From: an uncultured bacterium | GTDB taxonomy: Bacteria; Verrucomicrobiota; Verrucomicrobiia; Verrucomicrobiales; V1-33 | Length of the DNA: 39,151 nt | Assembly (NCBI GenBank): GCA_903936775.1 | Contig: CAIZWU010000210.1 | Location: 1-39,151, forward strand | Direction: 5' to 3' | Shown: piece by piece, positions 8,419 through 17,385 of the stretch | Layout: the number at the start of each line of letters is the position of its first letter | How positions within the stretch are numbered: the stretch's first letter is position 1 | The notes under the pieces: generated by a model | What the model was told of the DNA's origin: nothing | The model's input: only the letters and a program-made list of their open reading frames with translations | Databases searched by the model: none | Position numbers and translations under genes: made by a program

Positions 8419-11328
8419 TCAGGAGGGGATCCGGAATCGGAAGCGGACCTGGTTTTCGAGATCCGAGAGATAGATCAGGCTGCCGCCGATTTGTTCCGAG
8501 AGCAGGTTGACGAGGTGATGGGAGAAGGAGGCCTCGCGCTGGGTCCGGAGGGCTTCGGACAAGGGCTGTCCATTGTCGCGGAGGATGAGGATGCCTTCTC
8601 CCCCGCTGACGGTCAGGGTGAGCCGGATGTGCCCGGTGGCCTGCGCTGCGGGGAAGGACCAGGCGAGGCTGGCGGTGATCAGTTCCTCCACGATCAGACC
8701 CACCGTGATAGCAAGGCGCTGGGGAAGGGTGATGCCGGAAAACAGAGGATCGATGGTGATCGCTCCGGCAGGACGCTGGTGGGCGTCCAGCAAGGAATGG
8801 CCGATCTCCTGGGTGAAGCGGGCAAAGTCCACGCGGTCCTCTTCATGCTGCACCAACCGGTAAATGAGGGCGACGGCCGACAGCCGGTCGCGGCTGGCGT
8901 GGAGGGCCGCCCGGGCCGCAGGATCCTCCGTGTGGTCCGACTGGAGCGACATCAGACTGGTCAGGGCCTGGAGATCATTGCGGGCCCGGTGCAGGCTGAT
9001 GGCAGGACGGGTGGCGGCGGCCGTGGGCATGCTGGCATCGGCGTCCCGGGGGCGGAAAAGCAGGATGAAGGCCCGGGAACCGGAGGCTTCATCATAGGCT
9101 GGCGTGAGTTCAGCGATGCCGGGAGTGGCCGTCCCGTCCTTGCTGGTCAAGGTGGCCGCAGCATGCCAGCTGCGGTGGCTCTGAAGATGGCGGGAGAGTT
9201 CCTCACTGAATTCCCGGGGCCCATCCGGACGGAACAGGCGGTAGAGCCCACCATCACGCAATTCGCTGGTGGTAAAGCCGGAGAGCGCTTCTGCGGCAGG
9301 GTTGAGGTGGAGGATGCGCCCGCGTTCGTTGGTGAGCAGGGCCGGGGTGCGCAGGTGTTCCAGCAGGGCAACGCTGAATCCGCCGGAGGTGGAGGCCAGG
9401 CGGGCCCGGGTCACATCCCGCAAGGTAAGCCCAAAACGTGAGGGAGGGCCACCGGGCAGGAGGATGAGGCGGGCTTCAATCCGGCGTGGGACATCGTTCT
9501 CCGGCACCGCTACCACATACTCACAGCGGGTTTCGTGGCCGGGACTGTCGAGTAGACGTTCCATCATCACATCCAGCGGCAAGGGGGAGGTGAGGACCGG
9601 GAGGGCCGCGTCCAGGAATTCGCCATTGAGCGGGACCGCTTCCCCGGATTGGAATTCTTGAAAATCCCGTGGGGTGGTGTGTTCCAGGATGGTCCCGTCG
9701 CCATCGAGGACAAATAGCCAGTCCGGCGTGACGTTTTCCCAGGCCCGGTCAGGGGAGTGGGCGGGCAGAGGCGCGAGGAGGCATGCGGTGAAAGCGGGTT
9801 GTCCTTGTTCATTGCGGATCACCGCCACACTGAGATGGACGGGCGTGCCGGTGCCGTCGCGATGGCGCAGGACCGAGGGGAAACCTTCGGCATGGCCCCC
9901 GGTCAGAGTGGCGGCACGCAGGCGGGACACGGTTTCCGCTGGCAGAAAATCAGTGAGGACGGCGCGGCGGGCTTCGTGGCGGGGCAGGCCGGTCAGGTTC
10001 TCGAAGGCTGGATTGACTTCAGTGAGATTGCCTGCGGGATTGATCATCAACAGGGCCGCGGAGGAATGCTGGAACAGGCCGCGGTAGCGGGCTTCGCTGG
10101 TGCGGATGGCCTGCTCGTCCAGCCGGGCATCGGTCACGTCAAAAATGGTCAGGAGCAGGCGGTCGCTGGACAGGGCCGCGGGACGGAATTCGATATCCTT
10201 CACCAAGCCCTCGGCATTCCTCAGGGAGCAGGTGAGCGGGGTGTGCCGGCGCCACACATTTTCCCACCACTCATCAAGGGCCCGCTTCTGGAAGACCTCG
10301 TCACCCGCACAGGCCCGCTCCAGCCAGGTCTGGACCGGCTCACCGGTTTCCGCGGCGAAACCCAGCACCGCCTGATGCTGGGGATTGGCATAAATGACAT
10401 GCGCCTCGTCATCGAGCAGCATCATCCCAAAAGGGGCGGCTTCTGCCATTTCCCGGAAGGAGGTGTCAGCCGGCGTGGTCGATTTCAGGCTGGGTGCGGG
10501 TGGCGGTGGCGTGGGGGCGGGATCAGCCGCCGCACACGTCAGGACGAGCCCGCCGATGGCTCCTGCGGCATCCAGCCAGGGCTGGATTTCCCAATGAACG
10601 AGGTTTTCGGTGCCATCGGCCCGCAGCATCATATCATCAATGGATTGTTTTCCGCCGCCTGCCAGGCATGCCTCGTAGAGGTCCCTCCAATCGGGGTGCA
10701 GGTCGGGAAAAATCTCATAATGACTGCGGCCGGTGAGAGTGGTTGCCGGGATTTGGAATTCACTGATCCACCGGCGATTGCACGCCAGGTATTTCAGGGA
10801 GGGGTCGAGGATCGCGACCGCGGCGGGGAATTGCTCCAAAAGCACGGGGAACGACGCCAGCTCCCACGCTGGCGCGGCGGGCGCGCTTCCCCGGGCCCGA
10901 TGATAGGAGGGCGGAGCCGGGGTGGTGGCGCGCACCGGGCGGCTGAGTCCAAGTGCCTCCAGCCGTTTTGCCAAGGCGGCCATTTCCACGGGACCGGTGA
11001 TGAGGTCGTTGACGCCATAGTGCGCGGGGGTTTCGCCTGCGGCCAATTCATGATGCACTCCCATGGCGATGATCCAAGGTTGACTGATCCCGGCTTCAGC
11101 CCGGACCCAAGCCACAAATTCCTTCATCGCGGTATTATCGCCATTCAGGGGGGCCAGCACCAGACGGTGGTCCTCAAAGAGTTCGCGTCCCTGCCTGACG
11201 TCGGCGCAATCCACCACTTCCAGCCCGTGTTCCCGCAACACGTCGCTCAGGCGCTGACGGATCTGGTGATCGGGTTCCACTACCAAGGCGCGCTGACGGG
11301 GGGAGGCGGAAATGGAGGAGCGGGTCAT
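8419..11328 (-). CDS. Multi-PAS sensor histidine-kinase-like protein with degenerate motifs
   Basis: The product is 969 residues from the ATG at 11328; an in-frame TTG at 11352 is less likely. The order is: a receiver-like domain (about 13-125), about five PAS modules (about 155-785, including FAAETGEPVQTW, EARYRGLFQHSSAALLMI and LEHLRTPALLTNERGRILHL), a HisKA_2-type dimerisation helix and a HATPase domain to the end. The phospho-accepting histidine is kept in HRARNDLQAL at 780. The N-box reads LIVEELITASLAWSF, without the usual asparagine. The receiver segment VLAPLNGDN lacks an obvious phosphorylatable aspartate, and the switch lysine is replaced in ITGPVEM. There is no transmembrane helix, so sensing is probably cytosolic. 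It may be a pseudokinase; no response regulator gene is adjacent. Confidence 0.85.
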   Translation of the reverse strand: MTRSSISASPRQRALVVEPDHQIRQRLSDVLREHGLEVVDCADVRQGRELFEDHRLVLAPLNGDNTAMKEFVAWVRAEAGISQPWIIAMGVHHELAAGETPAHYGVNDLITGPVEMAALAKRLEALGLSRPVRATTPAPPSYHRARGSAPAAPAWELASFPVLLEQFPAAVAILDPSLKYLACNRRWISEFQIPATTLTGRSHYEIFPDLHPDWRDLYEACLAGGGKQSIDDMMLRADGTENLVHWEIQPWLDAAGAIGGLVLTCAAADPAPTPPPPAPSLKSTTPADTSFREMAEAAPFGMMLLDDEAHVIYANPQHQAVLGFAAETGEPVQTWLERACAGDEVFQKRALDEWWENVWRRHTPLTCSLRNAEGLVKDIEFRPAALSSDRLLLTIFDVTDARLDEQAIRTSEARYRGLFQHSSAALLMINPAGNLTEVNPAFENLTGLPRHEARRAVLTDFLPAETVSRLRAATLTGGHAEGFPSVLRHRDGTGTPVHLSVAVIRNEQGQPAFTACLLAPLPAHSPDRAWENVTPDWLFVLDGDGTILEHTTPRDFQEFQSGEAVPLNGEFLDAALPVLTSPLPLDVMMERLLDSPGHETRCEYVVAVPENDVPRRIEARLILLPGGPPSRFGLTLRDVTRARLASTSGGFSVALLEHLRTPALLTNERGRILHLNPAAEALSGFTTSELRDGGLYRLFRPDGPREFSEELSRHLQSHRSWHAAATLTSKDGTATPGIAELTPAYDEASGSRAFILLFRPRDADASMPTAAATRPAISLHRARNDLQALTSLMSLQSDHTEDPAARAALHASRDRLSAVALIYRLVQHEEDRVDFARFTQEIGHSLLDAHQRPAGAITIDPLFSGITLPQRLAITVGLIVEELITASLAWSFPAAQATGHIRLTLTVSGGEGILILRDNGQPLSEALRTQREASFSHHLVNLLSEQIGGSLIYLSDLENQVRFRFRIPS

Positions 11329-11694
11329 GATGGTAATTCTGGATAAAGTCAAAATTAAACAATCTGTTGGGCGGCCGGGTTGTTTTTTCGAAAAGTGAAT
11401 CGCAGAATTAAGAGTAGTATCTATTTCGATAAGATAATCAACTCTCTTTAAATGAATTCAGGCTGATTTTTACAAGGGATGGATGAATGCTGGCCCAAAA
11501 AACCATCCGGGTCATCCGCATGGGCGCGGATAGTGCATTATAGAGCGGTTGTTACGGGAAACCTTCAGAAAAAAACTCCGGATATTCCGTCCACGTGGAA
11601 TCGCTGCAAAAGCCTCGTTTCCCGGGAGCGGGGAGCTTAAATTACCGCCTTTGCCTTGCATTTAAGGGGGGGCTGTGCGTGGGATGCCCTACCC
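11329..11694. promoter_or_regulatory. Divergent AT-rich intergenic region, sensor gene / tonB
   Basis: About 360 bases separate two divergent genes. The part at 11353-11480 is strikingly A+T-rich for this genome, including TAAATGAATTCAG and TTTCGATAAGATAATCAA. That composition fits a regulatory region serving both the sensor gene and the tonB operon. No protein-coding pattern, tRNA fold or clear paired promoter hexamers could be made out by eye. Confidence 0.4.
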
Positions 11695-12498
11695 ATGGAT
11701 GCTCTCAAGCCGGCTGCTGCTTTACCCATCCGGCAACCTATGTCTCCGCTGATCCGGGCGATGCTGAACCGGGGCCGTGGGGATTTGGATCCATGGTTGG
11801 CGGGGATGAATGGGCTGGCCTTGGCTTTTTTAGTGACCGCTTTGGGGGTGGGCACCCCGGAGGCCGATGCTTCCCGTCTCCTGACGGAACCTGAACCCAC
11901 CCTTCCGGACAATTCGACGAATTCGATGGTGGTGGAACTGGCGGCTCCCCCTGAGGTTTCCGCAGAACCAATGATTCCGCCGGAAAGGCCCTCGGCTGGG
12001 CAGGTGATGACGCCTCCGATGAGTCTGCCAACGCCGCCCCCGGCTCAAATTTGGCGGGAACTGCCAGAGCTGATTGATCCGGTGGTGGTGAGGGAACCTG
12101 TGCGGCGGCCCGAGCCACGCCCCGCGCCTGCTGCTGCTGCTGCTGCTGCCCGTCCCAACCCCGATTCCCCCCGTCGTCCAGCGGTGGTTCCAGCCCCGGC
12201 CGGTTCGCCCGCAGGCAGTCAAAGCGGGGTGGCTGCGCCTGCTTCCGCCGGCGGCGGTGGACGCGGATCCAATCCACAGCCGCCTTACCCGGCCTTTGCC
12301 CGGCGCGACCGGCTCCAAGGCACCGTTGTTGTCAGCATTACGGTTGAAAATGGGGCGGTCGGCTCCGTCCGGGTGGTCAGCAGCAGCGGTTCGACCTCCC
12401 TTGATGAATATGCGGTCAGCCACGTCCAGCGCCGTTGGAAGTGGCCGGTCGGCACCTCCCAAACCTTCACCCAGCCCTTCCGGTTTGTCCTGAAGTAG
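11695..12498 (+). CDS. tonB: TonB-family energy transducer
   Basis: From the ATG at 11695 the product is 267 residues. A single N-terminal membrane helix (around PWLAGMNGLALAFLVTALGV) is followed by a long proline-rich periplasmic linker. A (CTG)7 tract at 12128-12148 gives a run of alanines in that linker. The C-terminal TonB domain begins at about residue 190 with NPQPPYPAFARRDRLQGTVV and includes VSSSGSTSLDEYAVSHVQRR. It passes proton-motive-force energy from ExbB/ExbD to outer membrane receptors. The alternative starts are the ATG at 11740 and a TTG at 11656; none has a good Shine-Dalgarno sequence. It heads a four-gene operon with exbB, exbD and a coiled-coil gene. Confidence 0.87.
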   Translation: MDALKPAAALPIRQPMSPLIRAMLNRGRGDLDPWLAGMNGLALAFLVTALGVGTPEADASRLLTEPEPTLPDNSTNSMVVELAAPPEVSAEPMIPPERPSAGQVMTPPMSLPTPPPAQIWRELPELIDPVVVREPVRRPEPRPAPAAAAAAARPNPDSPRRPAVVPAPAGSPAGSQSGVAAPASAGGGGRGSNPQPPYPAFARRDRLQGTVVVSITVENGAVGSVRVVSSSGSTSLDEYAVSHVQRRWKWPVGTSQTFTQPFRFVLK

Positions 12499-12511
12499 CC
12501 GACGATCCCTG

Positions 12512-13192
12512 ATGATGCTTTCCAATATCATGACTTTTCCTGTGATCACCGCCAACACCGTGATCGACTTTATCCACCGGGGTGGTCCGATCATGATTCC
12601 AGTGATGATCACGGCCCTGTTGGCCGTGGTGGTGGTCGCGGAACGGGTGGCGTGGTGGATCGGCCTGCAGCGGCGGCGCGATCCGGCCCTGCTGGAGTCC
12701 ATTTTCGCCGCGCTCGAGGAGCGGCGGATCGATGAGGCCAAGACCCTTGCCGCGACCTCCCTGGACCCTGTGATTTCTATGATCCACCATGGGCTGCATC
12801 ACCATCACAGTTCGCTGCAGGGGGCTCTCCAGGTCTCGGCGGGTTTGGAACTGCAAAAGGCGGGCCGGTTTCTGACGGCAATGGACACGATTGTCACTCT
12901 GGGGCCGTTGCTGGGATTGCTCGGCACTGTGACCGGCATCATGGGCGCTTTTGGTTCGATCGGAGCCACGGAGCTGGCGGTGGAAAAAGTCACGGGTGGC
13001 ATTGGGGAAGCCCTGATTGCCACCGCGGCCGGACTCGGCATCGCGATCTTCACCCTGATTCCCCTCAACTTCTTCCACGCCCGGCTCGCGAAACTCCAAT
13101 TTGATCTGGAAGCCGCAGCCACCAATGTCGAAGTGCTCACGTCCAGCCAGCCGGCCGTGCCGGGGGCGGCCGCGGGCACCATCCTGTCCTGA
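12512..13192 (+). CDS. exbB: MotA/TolQ/ExbB proton channel protein
   Basis: This 226-residue inner membrane protein has the family's three-helix layout: helix 1 at PIMIPVMITALLAVVVV, a cytoplasmic loop with the histidine-rich HHGLHHHHSS stretch, then helices 2 and 3. The conserved signature is LGPLLGLLGTVTGIMGAFGS and GGIGEALIATAAGLGIAI. With ExbD it forms the proton-driven motor that powers TonB. It begins 13 bases after tonB, and its stop codon is one base from the exbD start, so the genes are surely cotranscribed. Confidence 0.94.
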   Translation: MMLSNIMTFPVITANTVIDFIHRGGPIMIPVMITALLAVVVVAERVAWWIGLQRRRDPALLESIFAALEERRIDEAKTLAATSLDPVISMIHHGLHHHHSSLQGALQVSAGLELQKAGRFLTAMDTIVTLGPLLGLLGTVTGIMGAFGSIGATELAVEKVTGGIGEALIATAAGLGIAIFTLIPLNFFHARLAKLQFDLEAAATNVEVLTSSQPAVPGAAAGTILS

Positions 13193-13193
13193 C

Positions 13194-13604
13194 ATGAAAA
13201 TCCGTTCGCCCTTGCCGGTCAGGAAAAACCGTTTGGAGATCATTCCGCTGATCGACATTATGTTTTTTCTGCTGGCGTCCTTCATGCTGGTCAGCCTGAC
13301 CATGAGCCGGCAGCAGACCATCAAGGTCAATCTGCCGGTGGCGGCCAGTGCCGCCCAGGACATCAAACCTGACATGATCAATCTGGCGATTGATGCCGCA
13401 GGGCTGATCCATCTCGACACCCGTCCGGTGACCCTTCCAGAACTGGAAAAGGCGCTCGCGGCGCGGCACGCACGGGATGCTGCCACCCCGGTTTATATCA
13501 GCGGCGATCAGGAAGCCCGGCATGGTGCCATGATCACGCTGCTGGATGCGGTGCGCCGGGCCGGCTTCCAGAAAGTTGCGTTCCAGGTCAGATCCGCTCC
13601 TTGA
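13194..13604 (+). CDS. exbD: ExbD/TolR biopolymer transport protein
   Basis: The product is 136 residues, normal for ExbD. The positively charged N-terminus is followed by a single helix containing the family signature LEIIPLIDIMFFLLASFMLV; its aspartate is the proton-carrying residue. The periplasmic domain has PVYISGDQEARHGAMITLLD, the standard ExbD fold ending. The ATG at 13194 starts one base after the exbB stop. It forms the stator complex with ExbB and contacts TonB in the periplasm. Confidence 0.93.
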   Translation: MKIRSPLPVRKNRLEIIPLIDIMFFLLASFMLVSLTMSRQQTIKVNLPVAASAAQDIKPDMINLAIDAAGLIHLDTRPVTLPELEKALAARHARDAATPVYISGDQEARHGAMITLLDAVRRAGFQKVAFQVRSAP

Positions 13605-13623
13605 CCGATAGCCCCCTGTATTC

Positions 13624-14064
13624 ATGTCCCGCATTCTTCAAATCTGCCTGATGGTTCTGACCGCTGCCCTGGGGGTGGTGTGCCTGATCCAGTGGCAGCG
13701 CGAAAGCCGGGTTGCGGCCTATGTGGCGGAGATTAAAAGCCAGCTTGGCCAAGCCCGCGAGACCATGGTGGACCAGACCGCCCGCCTGGCGGCCTGGGAA
13801 CAGGAAATCGCCCGGCTGACGGCCGCGCTTGCCTCGCAGAGTGAAGCCAGCCGGCTCCTGCCGCAGCTCGAAGCGCAGACGGTGGAGGCCCGCCAACAAT
13901 GGGAAGCCAGTCAGGCGTTGCTGACCCAGCAACAGGCCAGTCTGGCCAGTCTGCGGGAACAACTCGAAAAAGCCTTGGATGAACGCGACGTCCTGGCTGG
14001 CCGCCTCAACGAACGGACCAAGGAATTCAATGCCTTGGCTGACAAATACCGCGCGGGCCGTTAA
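13624..14064 (+). CDS. Small membrane-anchored coiled-coil protein of the tonB operon
   Basis: The 146-residue product has an N-terminal hydrophobic anchor (ILQICLMVLTAALGVVCLI). From residue about 25 to the end it is almost entirely heptad-patterned coiled coil rich in Q, E, A, L and R. It follows exbD by 19 bases on the same strand. No enzymatic motif is visible and I do not recognise a named family. Its position suggests an accessory component of this TonB system or a periplasmic spacer, which is inference. Convergent with the next gene; a GC-rich palindrome lies between them. Confidence 0.75.
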   Translation: MSRILQICLMVLTAALGVVCLIQWQRESRVAAYVAEIKSQLGQARETMVDQTARLAAWEQEIARLTAALASQSEASRLLPQLEAQTVEARQQWEASQALLTQQQASLASLREQLEKALDERDVLAGRLNERTKEFNALADKYRAGR

Positions 14065-14155
14065 GCGGGTTGGGGTCACCGGCGCGGCGTGGTGCAGAGG
14101 CCCTCCCGGAGGCGTTGACTAACCAAAGCGCTCAAGGAGGTTTTACCGGAGGGCG

Positions 14156-14169
14156 GCCCGCCGGCGGGC
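14156..14169. terminator. GC palindrome between convergent genes
   Basis: GCCCGCCGGCGGGC is a perfect 14-base palindrome in the 111-base gap between two convergent genes. A transcript could form a short stem in either direction. There is no adjacent T run, so terminator function is only suggested by position. Confidence 0.3.
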
Positions 14170-14175
14170 GGACGG

Positions 14176-14535
14176 CTAGAGTACGCCGTTGTTCCGCAGT
14201 TGCAGGTAGAACCAATAGACGAAGCCGACAAAAGTTGCCACCAGCAGCAGGGCGGTCATGGCTTGGCGGGAGCGGGCGCGGCTGAGGCGTTGGGCCTGCC
14301 AGCGGGTACGGTTGAAGGGGCGGCCGGTGTATTCATCCTCCTCTTCGGCGGCGATCAGGTTCCGGTTCCGCAGGCGGGAGCCAGCCATGAAGACCGGCGC
14401 GGCCGTAATGCTGGCTTCCAGTTTGTAGATCTTGTCCTTGATGGAGTCTTCCTCACGGCGCATCTGGCGGATGCGCTCTTCAAGTTCGGCGTGCTTGGCT
14501 TTGGTGGCGCGGCTGATTCCTCGTGTGGTGGCCAT
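14176..14535 (-). CDS. Small coiled-coil protein with C-terminal membrane helix
   Basis: The 119-residue product starts with a charged helical segment (about residues 10-45, KHAELEERIRQMRREEDSIK). A basic, arginine-rich middle follows (about 54-88), and one hydrophobic helix near the end (AMTALLLVATFVGFVYWFYL). No known family is recognised. It lies 58 bases downstream of another coiled-coil, tail-anchored gene on the same strand. Both products put a coiled coil in the cytoplasm with the membrane helix at the C-terminus, so they may work together. Confidence 0.7.
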   Translation of the reverse strand: MATTRGISRATKAKHAELEERIRQMRREEDSIKDKIYKLEASITAAPVFMAGSRLRNRNLIAAEEEDEYTGRPFNRTRWQAQRLSRARSRQAMTALLLVATFVGFVYWFYLQLRNNGVL

Positions 14536-14593
14536 GGCGGATGCAGGGTTGGATGGGATGGAACGGTGACAACGGTGACGGGAAAAGAAAGAA

Positions 14594-15262
14594 CTAGCGG
14601 AAGATCAGCCAGGCTGCGAAAATCACCAAGGCGGTGGCAGCCAGCGGCACCGTGAAGCCGAGGCCACAGAAGAGCCAGAAGCGGAAGGTGTCCTTATTCA
14701 GCGCGACGGGCAGGGTGGAGGGCGCCCCGGTCGAAGGCAGGGTCATCGCGGCGGTCGCGGTGGCAGGGGAGGGGGCAGGAGCGGACGGCTGGTTCGCGGA
14801 AGTTGCCCCGGCAGTAAGGAGATGGATGCGGCTGGAGCCTTTGATGTATTCTTCGCGGGCTTCGTCAATCATCCCGAGTGCCCGGCCGAGATCGTGCCGG
14901 AGGTCGGCAGGATTCCACTGCTCCGGATTGAGCGAATCAACCACGTCGAGGTGATGATTGAAAGTGTCCTTGATGACCAGTAGTTGCTCCACGCGGCGCT
15001 GGGCTTCGTAGGTTTCCCGGTCCAGATGGGTCAGGGCCTTGGTCAGCTTTTCTCCCATTTCCACGCGGCCCTGCATGAATTCCTTCTGCTGGCGGCTCAG
15101 TTCCTCGAAGCGCAGTTTTTCCTGCTCCAAGGCTTCGGCTTCCTGGCGGAGCTGGGAAAGGCGATGCTGCGTGGTCTGCACCCGTTCCTCCAGATCACTG
15201 CCGTGGGACATGGTGTCGGCAGGCAGGACCAATCCGTCGCCTTCATCTTCCAGGTAATCCAT
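14594..15262 (-). CDS. Coiled-coil tail-anchored membrane protein
   Basis: The start at 15262 is chosen because GGAGG sits about ten bases upstream, one of the few clear Shine-Dalgarno sites here; the frame itself is open to 15331. The 222-residue product begins with an acidic segment (DYLEDEGDG), then a long coiled coil (about residues 25-110, with QTTQHRLSQLRQEAEALEQE). A helical region follows, then a Pro/Ala/Thr-rich linker and a C-terminal transmembrane helix (FCGLGFTVPLAATALVIFAA). No family is recognised. It is probably cotranscribed with the 119-residue gene downstream. Confidence 0.78.
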   Translation of the reverse strand: MDYLEDEGDGLVLPADTMSHGSDLEERVQTTQHRLSQLRQEAEALEQEKLRFEELSRQQKEFMQGRVEMGEKLTKALTHLDRETYEAQRRVEQLLVIKDTFNHHLDVVDSLNPEQWNPADLRHDLGRALGMIDEAREEYIKGSSRIHLLTAGATSANQPSAPAPSPATATAAMTLPSTGAPSTLPVALNKDTFRFWLFCGLGFTVPLAATALVIFAAWLIFR

Positions 15263-15364
15263 GTGGAAGGTTTCCTCCCGGTGATTGGAGGGATGAATCG
15301 GGGAGGCGTGGCGGGAAGTCGTCGGATGCATAGGGGAAGGGATGACTTTTAACCTCGACCGATA

Positions 15365-17143
15365 TTACAGTTTTCCTAAGAGTTCCAGTCTTTTCATTCG
15401 CTTTAAGCTTAAAAAATAGGGAATGCCGGCACAAACCGCGGTCAGCAGAGCCATCACGCCCACTGCACCAGCCAAAACCCATGGATACCACGCCACCCGT
15501 GAATCCAAGTTTCCGGGTGGATACCAGATCCGCCAAAAACCAGGAACAATAAATGCCCCCATAAACAGCAGGATATAAACAAAATTAAGGATCAGGCAGA
15601 GGGTGCCTCCGAATCCTGAAACCACCCGGGCCGGGCTGGGGTCGGTGAAATTGGGAAAAAGCACCCCCAGACCGAGCGACAAGGTGGTCAATCCGAGGCT
15701 CATCATCACGATGCCTACGCAATAGACGGTCAATTCCAATGGCCCCATCCCCAACCGGAGGCCGGAGAGCAGCATCAGCAGGCAGGTCACCGTTCCGATG
15801 ATTCCGGCAAAGAGCCCCAACTTGAGCCGCAGCACCCTCGCCAGTCCGACCGGAGCCAGTCCCAGAATCCAGAGCCGTCGTCCTTCGAGGCTGAACATCG
15901 GGAAGATGAAGCGGGTGGTCAGGGTGGACAGGGTGAGGCAACAGACTCCGAAATTGAGATAAGTCAGCACCAGCCGGAATTTAGGCTGCTGGATGTCCGC
16001 GGCGGCGGCACGGTTCAGGTTGGCCGCGTAGACAAAGAGCAAGGTGAACACAATGGCGCAGGGCACCCATTGGGCAGGGTCGCGGATGAATTCCCGGATG
16101 TCCTTGATGATCAGGGCTGCGGAGTCCCGGCGGATCAGGCCGGTCCGTTTCAGCAGCCGCAGGGGGCCGGTGAACTCCAAAGGACCGTCCGCTGCGGTGG
16201 TCCGGCGTTTCCGCCCCGTGCGCGTGGCTTTGCGGCGCTGGCTCAGATTCCAGCCACTATAACACAGCCGGCTCACCCCGGCTACGCAGATCCACCCCAG
16301 CATGAGCGACTGGCTCAGCAGCAGCAGCCCATAAAACCAGCCGTGAGCCCCGTAGCCACGGGCCCATAGCAGGACCATGTCACCCATCCAGGCACTGGGC
16401 AGCAGGCGGTTCACCATCACGGCGGAATGGCCCAGGAGTTGATCCATTGCGGCCGAAAGATCCATCCCGCTAGCCAAGGCGGCTGATTCCCGGGCACTGG
16501 CGATCCCGGCTCCCATTTTATACAGGGAGAAAGCCAGCAGGCCCCACGCGAGGGTCTTGCCCACGCCGCCCCAAAAACGCACTCCCAGCATCACGGCCAC
16601 GCCCGCCAAGGTTGCGGGTAAAACCATAAATGGAATATAAACCAAGGTGCATTTCAGGTAGAAATCGGGCTCAGCCCGGAACGTGCGGCCGATGCTCAGC
16701 AGCAGAGGGGCACTGAGCACCGCCAGTCCCCAACTGCTGACGACGAAGGATTCCACCACCTTCCAGCAGAACACCGCGCGGGGGTCCAACGGGAGTGTCA
16801 GCAGCCACGCGGTTTCTTTTCCACGGAAAATCGAGCTGTAGAGCAGCACCGCATTGGAAAAGACCAGCATGGTGAAGAAGAAAAAGAACACCATGTAAAT
16901 CACCCGTTCCAGCAGCAGCAGCCCCACCCCGGGCACTCCGGCCACAAAACCCAGCCCGCGCTGGAACATAAAATACCCCACCACCAGATAAGCCGCGAGA
17001 AACAGCCCGATCGTCAGGCACATCAGCTTGGAATGCTTCAGCGTCCCCAGCGCCTTGGTCACAAAAGCCTGCGTATGCACGCGCCGCAGCAGATTTACTT
17101 GGGAAGCCAGAGTCACAGTTCGGGGGATGGAGCGGTAGACCAC
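15365..17143 (-). CDS. Putative ABC exporter permease
   Basis: This 592-residue integral membrane protein has about a dozen hydrophobic segments in two halves, separated by a basic loop (SQRRKATRTGRKRRTT). The SIFRGKETAWLLTLPLDPRA stretch, and its counterpart FSLEGRRLWILGLAPVGLAR in the second half, are the signature repeats of the 'putative ABC exporter' family (ABC_export). Members are permeases that need a separate ATPase; none is adjacent on this strand. The likely start is a GTG at 17143. It is divergent from the MacA-like gene. The substrate is unknown. Confidence 0.78.
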   Translation of the reverse strand: MVYRSIPRTVTLASQVNLLRRVHTQAFVTKALGTLKHSKLMCLTIGLFLAAYLVVGYFMFQRGLGFVAGVPGVGLLLLERVIYMVFFFFFTMLVFSNAVLLYSSIFRGKETAWLLTLPLDPRAVFCWKVVESFVVSSWGLAVLSAPLLLSIGRTFRAEPDFYLKCTLVYIPFMVLPATLAGVAVMLGVRFWGGVGKTLAWGLLAFSLYKMGAGIASARESAALASGMDLSAAMDQLLGHSAVMVNRLLPSAWMGDMVLLWARGYGAHGWFYGLLLLSQSLMLGWICVAGVSRLCYSGWNLSQRRKATRTGRKRRTTAADGPLEFTGPLRLLKRTGLIRRDSAALIIKDIREFIRDPAQWVPCAIVFTLLFVYAANLNRAAAADIQQPKFRLVLTYLNFGVCCLTLSTLTTRFIFPMFSLEGRRLWILGLAPVGLARVLRLKLGLFAGIIGTVTCLLMLLSGLRLGMGPLELTVYCVGIVMMSLGLTTLSLGLGVLFPNFTDPSPARVVSGFGGTLCLILNFVYILLFMGAFIVPGFWRIWYPPGNLDSRVAWYPWVLAGAVGVMALLTAVCAGIPYFLSLKRMKRLELLGKL

Positions 17144-17385
17144 TGTGAACGCGATCCGTTGGCCGTGCGATGAAAATTAACCTCCAACTAAATCGGACTG
17201 AGGTGGTCTACGCATATTCGGTTCCGGTGGTGCCGGGTCCTTTGCCTGTTTCCGCCTCCCCCTTCCAGCGCCGTCCCGTAAGCCACCAATCCTCTGATTC
17301 CTCAAGACAACTGTAAGGGTTGCCCACTTCCGGTGCGTTGATGGAATTCAGTTTTCACCCTTTTCCCCCTCGTTCCCCCTGACAC

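Noticed and set aside
6833..8473. 546-codon plus-strand open frame opposite the rRNA methyltransferase gene
   Set aside because: It overlaps two well-supported genes, and its Gly/Glu-rich composition is typical of an antisense shadow in GC-rich DNA.
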